A stretch of DNA of 36,695 bases from positions 1-36,695 of the forward strand of contig KQ964300.1 of NCBI GenBank assembly GCA_001566295.1, written 5' to 3'. Shown one piece after another: positions 30,908 to 36,695 of the stretch. Both the position numbers and the translations under genes were made by a program. This stretch comes from Microdochium bolleyi (lineage: Eukaryota > Ascomycota > Sordariomycetes > Xylariales > Microdochiaceae). Positions within the stretch are counted from its first letter, which is position 1. The number at the start of each line of letters is the position of its first letter. Under the pieces are notes generated by a model, which was given only the letters and a program-made list of their open reading frames with translations, was not told the origin of the DNA and made no database searches.

Positions 30908-32258
30908 TTACCGGCTCAGAATGCCGTCGGTCAGTTTTTCCAGCTCGCTCCTGAGTCGTTTGGCCTCGGATCTAACAAAGGTGACCTGAGCCTGGTTGCC
31001 GTCCAGTGTAAAGCTCAGCTTGGCATCGAACTTGTCTAACCACTTCTTCAGGCACGCCAGCTTGGAGTGCGTAACAAGATTCTGTATAGCCTCGCCCAGG
31101 TGGCCCGAGACGTCCATCGTCCCCACGCGTATCTCGATGAGCTCGGGGCCTTTGTCTTCGGCGCTGGCCGAGAGTACGGCGGGGAGGATCTGCTCTAGCG
31201 CCATGGACAAAGAGACAATGATGAGTAGCAGGACCCTGACATTGAAGGGGCACGACGAGCACTGTACCACGGTCGAAATGGCTGCCGACGTTCGCTGCAC
31301 GCACTCCAGCGCCTGGTCCAGCCGCATCATTGTCCCCTGGCTCCGCCAAGTCTCGTGGAGGTATTGGCTAAGGCCCGCAAGCACCCCGACGCAGAAACAA
31401 CCGCCGCCACCCCCCGCCGAGGCCGTCTTGCCTCCCCTTCTGGACGGCAAAGATGCCAGTCCGCAGGAGCCAGGCGCCTGCACTGTAATCTCCTCCAGGA
31501 CTCCATAAGTCGACGGCGGCGTCACGACGTCTACGTGTCTCCCTGCGTGCTGACTTGCAGCAGGCTGTATGTGAGCATCAGCCATGATTCACCGCTTTGC
31601 TAGGCGGCAGCAACACAAAAACTAACCGGTTGGGTGTTAACCATGAAGAGATCCATCATGTTGTCGTAGTCAGAAGGGGGGCAATTGAAAATACAGTCGC
31701 TGTCCAGCATGGGAAGATCCATCAGGTTGTCGGCGGTGCCAATGTCGACCATGTCCAAAAACGGGTCGGCCTCGGTCGTCGGTGTCTGGGGTGACGGATC
31801 CGACGAGTCTGGTCCTGTGTGCGGGCTGCCGAACTGCATGGCTGGGCTGCGGGAAGAATCACGGGCGCCAGCAAGTGCAGGCCGAGCGGTCGGTCGCGCC
31901 ACTGGCTTGGGGGAGAGGCCCTGAGCGCGCATCCGTTCAATGGTCTTCTTATTCAGCGTGCCTTTCGGCTTTCCCAGGTGGGCGCGGTAGCTGTAGCGGC
32001 ACTCGACGTGGCTTTGGCGCAGAGCCAGCAGACGTCCCTTGTCAGCCATAGCCCCCGAAAATGCGCGGGCCGGGCCGGTGACCCGCTGTAGGTTTCTGTC
32101 ACTCACTCACGTATACACCGCGAGCAGGTTGTCGCTCCGTTGCAACGCACCTTGGCCCGGTGGCAGGCGTCGCAGGCCGACCTCAGCTTCTGGTTCGTCT
32201 CCGGCCTGGCGTCTGGATACTCGTTGCCGTCAGGTTGGCTCGTCGTCTCGGCTACCAT
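30908..32258 (-). CDS. gliZ: Zn2Cys6 transcription factor (GliZ/AflR-like), cluster regulator
   Basis: Probable pathway activator in the nucleus. Exons 32258-32107, 32011-31627, 31564-30908 (introns 95 and 62 bp; phases 2 and 0) give 397 residues. The zinc cluster at residues 29-55 reads C-x2-C-x6-C-x5-C-x2-C-x6-C (C29, C32, C39, C45, C48, C55). The first intron falls between the fifth and sixth cysteines, and splicing at the second of two overlapping GTGAGT donors restores the exact spacing. The linker HLGKPKGTLNKKT resembles AflR-type basic linkers. The middle part is Pro/Ser/Thr- and Asp-rich. The C-terminal half has the helical AflR-domain character (Cys-rich stretch, then VRVLLLIIVSLSMALEQI). 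The stop overlaps a GTAAGA, so a further 3' exon is possible but no good continuation was found. Confidence 0.88.
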
Positions 32259-32434
32259 TGTTGAGTCTTCTTCTTTCTGTCTCGTATATCTTGTTAGGCT
32301 TCGTTGGAGTGGGCGATCCAAAAATAAGCCAAGGCGAGCCAAGGTAGAAGTACGCTAGGTATATGGTGCAACAGTGAGCTTATATGTCGTGCAAAAGCGG
32401 CGCCCTACTACACATGCATGGTAAGACATACATA

Positions 32435-32480
32435 CACCCGTGTGGCACTCGCAGCACCACCCGTGTGGCACTCGCAGCAC
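32435..32480. repeat. 23-bp tandem duplication
   Basis: The 23 bp at 32435-32457 (CACCCGTGTGGCACTCGCAG plus CAC) are repeated exactly at 32458-32480. Confidence 0.85.
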
Positions 32481-32796
32481 TAGCGCCTCGGTAAACGCAT
32501 GGGTAAAAGACTACTGAATAAATAACCGAACGCCATGCTCGAGCCTGACTCAGCTGCCCCGCCGGAGCTCCTACGGTAGCTTCCCGGCGTTGCCCCGTCT
32601 AGAAATAGCGGACCCCTGGTCTACCGCCTTACGAGTTCTTCCTAGTGCACTTCTGTCTAGTTCGTGTCTAGTGCTACATGGGGGCGGGCGGGCGTTCGGG
32701 CTATTAGGCTACTAGACATAAGTGCTGCCCCGGACTGGACATAAGTTCCTGGTAGTGGGTTAAGGTTAACCTAACCCCGAAGCCGAATACTCGTGC

Positions 32797-33018
32797 CACG
32801 CCCCACTTATAAGGAACGACTTTGGTCGCACCTCATATAGAGGTGCTCGACACCCAAATGCGCAGACCACCGGAATGCGCACCCATAGTTAAGAATAAGA
32901 AAAGTGGGTCAAAAATGGCCCTTAACTATGTGATGCGCATTTTGGTGGTCTGCGTATTTGGGTGTCGAGCACCTCTATATGAGGTGCGACCAAAGTCGTT
33001 CCTTATAAGTGGGGCGTG
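32797..33018. repeat. Long foldback hairpin (about 97-bp arms, 27-bp loop)
   Basis: 32797-32893 is nearly the exact reverse complement of 32921-33018. The outer 60 bp are perfect, with three G-to-A differences and one indel nearer the loop. The outer arms read CACGCCCCACTTATAAGG. No duplicated flanking target is visible. It looks like a non-autonomous foldback/MITE-type element. At least one difference is TpG versus TpA, as repeat-induced point mutation would leave. Confidence 0.85.
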
Positions 33019-33703
33019 AGACTTGAGAAGACCATAAGGTAGCCCACGCATCGCGACTGTCTCTGAGCGGGGAGGACTTCCGGACGCTCAGGTGCCAGGA
33101 GGGTCTCTCCCGTCCCCGGTCCTTGCTGGGGAGTGAGGGGTTGGAGCATGCTTATCCGTTCAGGGTTGGGGCTGAGCTAGGACTTAGCCTAATCGAGAGG
33201 CGGGGCAAGGGACTTTCAGTGTGGCACGGGACGAACAACTGTCACACTATGAAACTTTTTCCACGATGTATCCTCTTCCCTCACACCCTCCACTCCAGCT
33301 GCATTGAGATGCATTCACCGACCCATGCAGCCGGAGGTTATCCCTGCTCACCGTCCAAGCTCCCGACGCGCGTGTCCTCACATTCGGATACGATGCATAT
33401 GTGGCAGACTGGCGGTATTACTGCACTGCTTCTCCCGGGTGGTCGGACAGCACATTCTATGTTCAAGATCCCGACCGACATCTTCGAGGACAGCTTCTGC
33501 CCGATACTCCGTGGTGGCGGCTTGGCGCGTCTGCTCTGTTCGGCGGCTTTGATTATCTAGGATGAGGTGACTATGCAGCATCGATATTGCTTTAAAGCGG
33601 TGAATCGGACCCTAAAGGACCTTCTCGATAGCCCTGCGCTTTTCGGCGGTATTCCAGTCGGGTTCCCTTATTAGAATACGAAAAGCTTAGTCGATGATAT
33701 ACT

Positions 33704-34230
33704 TGTCACGATCCGGCCTCTAGGGTCAGCCAGAGCGCCGGGCTTCGGGGTTGCTGTCCTGAAAGTAGGTAAAGCTCTTGCAATATCACAACTGTCGAAT
33801 ATCGTTCGCCTCTTGGGGTTGCCGTGTCTCTTGGAAGAGAAACCACTCTCGTCAATCGAGTGACTGGTTCAAGTGATGTGTGAGAATGATACTTAGATTG
33901 ATCGCTGAAGTACAAAGGTAAGGACTGTCTGTCTAGGAAATCCTTCGTGCTATATACCCTTTGTCCTTCATCGTGCTGCTCTGGTTGCGACGGAGTCCTG
34001 TCGCACTTGCGACAGGTCGTCGTCGCTGGCCGACGCTGTACTTGTCGCAAGCCGACTGCCAAGAGTCGGCTTCGGATCCTTGTCCCCACTTCCGGTGACT
34101 AAGCGTGGCTTCCTTAGGTAAGCGCCCCGGGCCCCTCACATGTCTGCCCTTGTCCTTGGCCCGATCATGCGGCCTTGTTTGTCCTGCCTCCTGCAGCCCA
34201 AACAATCCCCTGTTGGTCCGGGTCGTCACA
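33704..34230 (-). mobile_element. Solo LTR, minus orientation, with ATACT target duplication
   Basis: A 527-bp block that on the minus strand starts TGTGACGACCCGG and ends GGATCGTGACA (TG...CA). It is flanked by the perfect 5-bp direct repeat ATACT (33699-33703 and 34231-34235). It shares long stretches with 34893-35400, including the region encoding the fortuitous open frame with DFLDRQSLPLYFSDQSKYHS. No internal retroelement coding is present. Solo LTRs arise by recombination between the two LTRs of a full element. Confidence 0.85.
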
Positions 34231-34235
34231 ATACT

Positions 34236-34887
34236 ATTATTGGTTGGCGTAAGTATTAGTGAATGTTTATACTGGCTAAGCCTGGTGCGTTCACTTTAAT
34301 CCTCTGAGGCTGGACTCCTGGCTAGAAATGGAGCTACTAATAGATAATAATGTAATTAGCGAGACCGAGAATTTTTCTTAGGGGGGGGGGAAGATGCGGG
34401 TACGACTGGACTGTTGGCTAGGTTAACGCTTATTAGTATTGAAACCCCAAAGCCCTTCTTAAGTAGCGCCCTAGTGCTTAACGTTATGTGTAAGGGTCAC
34501 ACCATAAACAGGTAAGTCAGGTAGTCAAGAGTGGCTGGTAGGGGTCGTATTACTGCAAGACTAATTCTTGAGGAGGGAAGACTGCTTTGTTTCCTCCTCG
34601 CGATCTGGCACCGAAATGGTGCCGTATCGATAGCGGGACAGTGCCACTACGATTATGCGCACGGGTGCAGCACCGTGGGGCGGCACGGTCTCGCAACCAT
34701 ACCGACCACGTGCCGATACGCAGCCGCACCGTCAATCCGGCACGGCCTTACATTATGAGTAGACTATAAACTGATAGCTATCCTCGGCTGATCCCTATTG
34801 TCTAGAGCATATCTATAGGGTCTATATGCTCTATATTCCTATAGATTGTCGTGGCGAGGTAGCCCTACACCTTAAAGTACGGTTAGT
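34236..34887. other. Spacer between the two solo LTRs, no gene seen
   Basis: About 650 bp. It contains a G-run near 34381 and several short inverted repeats (34590-34745 is GC-rich with GGCACCGAAATGGTGCC; 34790-34850 holds ATAGG/CTATA hairpins). No protein or RNA gene was recognised. Confidence 0.5.
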
Positions 34888-34892
34888 ACGGC

Positions 34893-35400
34893 TGTGACAA
34901 CCCGACCAACAGGTAGCAAGATCGGGCCAAGGACAAGGGCAGGTCATGCACGCGGGGCACACACCCCCGGTCTCTTATGTAATCACTTCCATTATGTCAG
35001 CAAGAAGGACAGGGGTGGATATGTTGGATCAGCCAAGGCCCGACATATCCAGGCATATCCAGTTGGATATGTTGGATCAGACGGATCGGTGCATATCCCA
35101 CATATCCAGGACGATCCAACAGGACACGATGAAGAACAAAGGCGTATATAGCACGGAGGATTTCCTAGACAGACAGTCCTTACCTTTGTACTTCAGCGAT
35201 CAATCTAAGTATCATTCTCACACATCACTTGAACCAGTCACTCAATTGACGAGAGTGGTATCTCTTCCAAGAGACACGACAAACCCAAGAGACGAACGAT
35301 ATTCGACAGGAAGTGATATTGCACTGGCTTTACCTACCGGCAGAACAGCAACCCAGCGAAGCCCGACCAGACGGTTGACCCCGGAGGTCGGATCGTGACA
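34893..35400 (+). mobile_element. Solo LTR, plus orientation, with ACGGC target duplication
   Basis: A 508-bp block, TGTGACAACCCGACC to GGATCGTGACA, flanked by the perfect direct repeat ACGGC (34888-34892 and 35401-35405). Same family as the 33704-34230 copy in the opposite orientation. The 3' 270 bp are highly similar while the 5' half is divergent and contains local GGATATGTTGGATCAG repeats (about 35017-35082). Confidence 0.85.
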
Positions 35401-35630
35401 ACGGCCTAGCGTGAGACGTGTAATAAGAAGCTCTAAAGGCAGGCTTCCTGTTTGGCTAATGTCTACTGCTTATAGTGTAGTGGCGGGAACACGATTGATT
35501 ATATAGGCCCGGACCTGAATGTTATATATTATTTCACTTTAGATACCTAATTAGATTGGATCGTGTTACTTTTGAGTATAGTACTGTAATAAGAGACCGA
35601 CTACCTATCTCTAGGGACCTATAAGTTATA

Positions 35631-36695
35631 ACGTAATCCACAAGTGAACGGGTCACCCTCCAGGTGCTCGTACGATAATGTGTAAGTTAAATCAACCACA
35701 ACGCCGTAAATCAATTAAAACTATTCAGAATCCTCTTCTCCAGAGGCAGACATAACCTTCTGACACGTACGCGCATTATGACCGGGCTCGCCGCAGACAC
35801 CACAGCGCCGCGCGCGCGTTTCTGGCCTCCTCGTACGACCACTACTCCGAGTCGTTTCTGTAACTAACTGTACCGTCGCATCTAATTGAGACTTCAAATC
35901 TTCTGCCTGGCTAATTGTAAGGGACCCTCCTTTCTGTAGCTGCTTTTTCTTCGTACGACGACGGCGGCTAAGGCGGTCATTTGCATCTCGAAGCTCGGCC
36001 AGGTCGTGGCGCATAAGCGTCTGCTCATGTACCATCAACGAGATTCCTTTGTTTAGCTGCCGTAAGCTCGCAATAATTGATGAAGGAGAGCTACCTTGAT
36101 GTCGTACAATGCGATTCTTAATGTATTCCGTCTGCGATTCGGCCTCAATTGGGTTGTTTGGCGTCTTCGAGACCCATAGTGGTGGCAGGCCAGTAGAGGA
36201 CCTAGGAGGTGTCGGCGTACGAAGCTTTATATCTAGCTGCGAAATCACATAATTCGGGTCGTACGGTACTAGGCCTGTCGCTCTAAAGCCTGCCTGGATG
36301 TTTGATTTGGTTATTGTAGTGTTGTGCGCCTTATAAAAGGCTGGGAGGAAGTCCTCCTTCGAAACGTGGGTTATATACGCCCGCATAAGACCTTCGATTT
36401 CTTTACCGTACGCCCGTTTCAGAGGTCCAAAGCACCCGACATCGAGAGGCTGGAGCTTATGCGACGAATGAGCAGGCATACAGAGCGTTACGATATTCTG
36501 TTCCTTGCAATAGAGCTCGAAATCGGTCGAATGGTGGCTCTCGTGGCCGTCGAAGATTAGGAGCCGGTGGGTGCCCTTCGTACGACCTTTTGTATGGAAA
36601 TCGAAGTGTTTTACCCATTCTAGGCCTCGCTCGTTCGTTGTCCACCCGTTCTCGGAGAGTGCGATTACCCAGTCGGGCGGTAGAGGGCTGTCGGA
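35631..36695 (-). mobile_element. Fot1/Pogo-type Tc1/mariner element, 3' part, truncated by window edge
   Basis: The terminal repeat starts ACGTAATCCACAAGTGAACG at 35631 next to a TA dinucleotide (35629-35630). 90 bp inside it the transposase stop codon is reached on the minus strand. The other end is outside the window. The terminal 26 bp match 66-91 in inverted orientation. Confidence 0.85.
35721..36695 (-). CDS. DDE transposase, Fot1/Pogo type, C-terminal part (5' end off the window)
   Basis: The frame is open from the window edge (36695) to TAG at 35721, 324 codons, no intron. The first ATG inside at 36479 is internal, not the start. DDE_1 superfamily landmarks: ALSENGWTT, LLIFDGHESHHS (catalytic Asp with the downstream His pair), LCMPAHSSHKLQPLDVGCFGPLK (typical of fungal Fot1/Pogo proteins) and FRATGLVPYDP. 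The C-terminal third is basic and coiled-coil-like (RRRRTKKKQLQ), ending in a CCHC zinc knuckle CGVCGEPGHNARTC (C-x2-C-x4-H-x4-C) and an acidic tail. The N-terminal helix-turn-helix region is beyond the edge. No disruption is seen in the visible part. Confidence 0.92.
   Translation of the reverse strand, partial: SDSPLPPDWVIALSENGWTTNERGLEWVKHFDFHTKGRTKGTHRLLIFDGHESHHSTDFELYCKEQNIVTLCMPAHSSHKLQPLDVGCFGPLKRAYGKEIEGLMRAYITHVSKEDFLPAFYKAHNTTITKSNIQAGFRATGLVPYDPNYVISQLDIKLRTPTPPRSSTGLPPLWVSKTPNNPIEAESQTEYIKNRIVRHQGSSPSSIIASLRQLNKGISLMVHEQTLMRHDLAELRDANDRLSRRRRTKKKQLQKGGSLTISQAEDLKSQLDATVQLVTETTRSSGRTRRPETRARRCGVCGEPGHNARTCQKVMSASGEEDSE

Larger units (their letters stand above)
32259..33698. other. 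Gene-free flank with foldback and tandem repeats
   Basis: 1.44 kb beyond the regulator gene. It is the regulator's upstream region, then repeats (separate entries). The open frame at 33123-33560 shows no domain pattern. No RNA gene was recognised. Confidence 0.5.

Noticed and set aside
33123..33560. 145-codon plus-strand frame in the right flank
   Set aside because: Low-complexity composition, no recognisable motif, overlapped by frames on both strands in a repeat-rich region.
33706..35398. Pair of similar open frames sharing DFLDRQSLPLYFSDQSKYHS that look like a duplicated gene
   Set aside because: Both lie within the two solo LTRs; the similarity is LTR similarity read through in one frame, not a protein gene.

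Overview
The window is genomic DNA of a filamentous ascomycete. Genes carry short introns (about 57-182 bp, GTRNGT donors, YAG acceptors), proteins match Pezizomycotina secondary-metabolism families, and the flanks hold fungal transposon types (Hop-like MULE, Fot1/Pogo-like DDE element, solo LTRs). The species cannot be fixed from sequence alone.

Layout. 1-91 is the end of a Tc1/mariner-type element running off the left edge. 400-1201 is a small unknown membrane-protein gene. 1907-5588 is a Mutator-like element with an intact 954-residue transposase and matching terminal inverted repeats. From 6454 to 32258 lies one biosynthetic gene cluster. 32259-35630 is gene-free and holds a long foldback hairpin and two solo LTRs in opposite orientation, each with a perfect 5-bp target duplication. 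35631-36695 is the 3' part of a Fot1/Pogo-like element whose terminal repeat matches the one at the left edge.

The cluster is of the epipolythiodioxopiperazine (ETP; gliotoxin/sirodesmin) type with eleven genes. In order: DMATS-family prenyltransferase (SirD-like, -), PLP-dependent C-S lyase (GliI-like, +), cytochrome P450 (-), glutathione S-transferase (GliG-like, -), MFS exporter (GliA-like, -), gamma-glutamyl cyclotransferase (GliK-like, -), two-module NRPS (GliP/SirP-like, -), FAD disulfide oxidase (GliT-like, -), membrane-dipeptidase family enzyme (GliJ-like, +), LaeA/GliN-like methyltransferase (-), and Zn2Cys6 regulator (GliZ/AflR-like, -). Exon structures were rebuilt by hand and all reading phases close.

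By family knowledge the pathway would be: prenylation of an aromatic amino acid (Tyr O-prenylation in the SirD precedent); diketopiperazine assembly by the NRPS; P450 alpha-oxidation; glutathione addition by the GST; trimming by GliK- and GliJ-like enzymes; C-S cleavage by the GliI-like lyase; disulfide closure by the GliT-like oxidase; N-methylation; export by the MFS protein. No GliM-type O-methyltransferase, second P450 or S-methyltransferase is present. The gene set therefore points to a simple N-methylated epidithio-diketopiperazine with a prenylated aromatic residue (inference).

Most notable: the NRPS stops right after its second condensation domain, without the terminal thiolation domain described for GliP; the GliT/GliJ divergent promoter carries five tandem 13-bp units each beginning TCGG; the exporter and the GliT-like gene share a 14-bp palindromic upstream element; and the whole cluster is bracketed by transposons.
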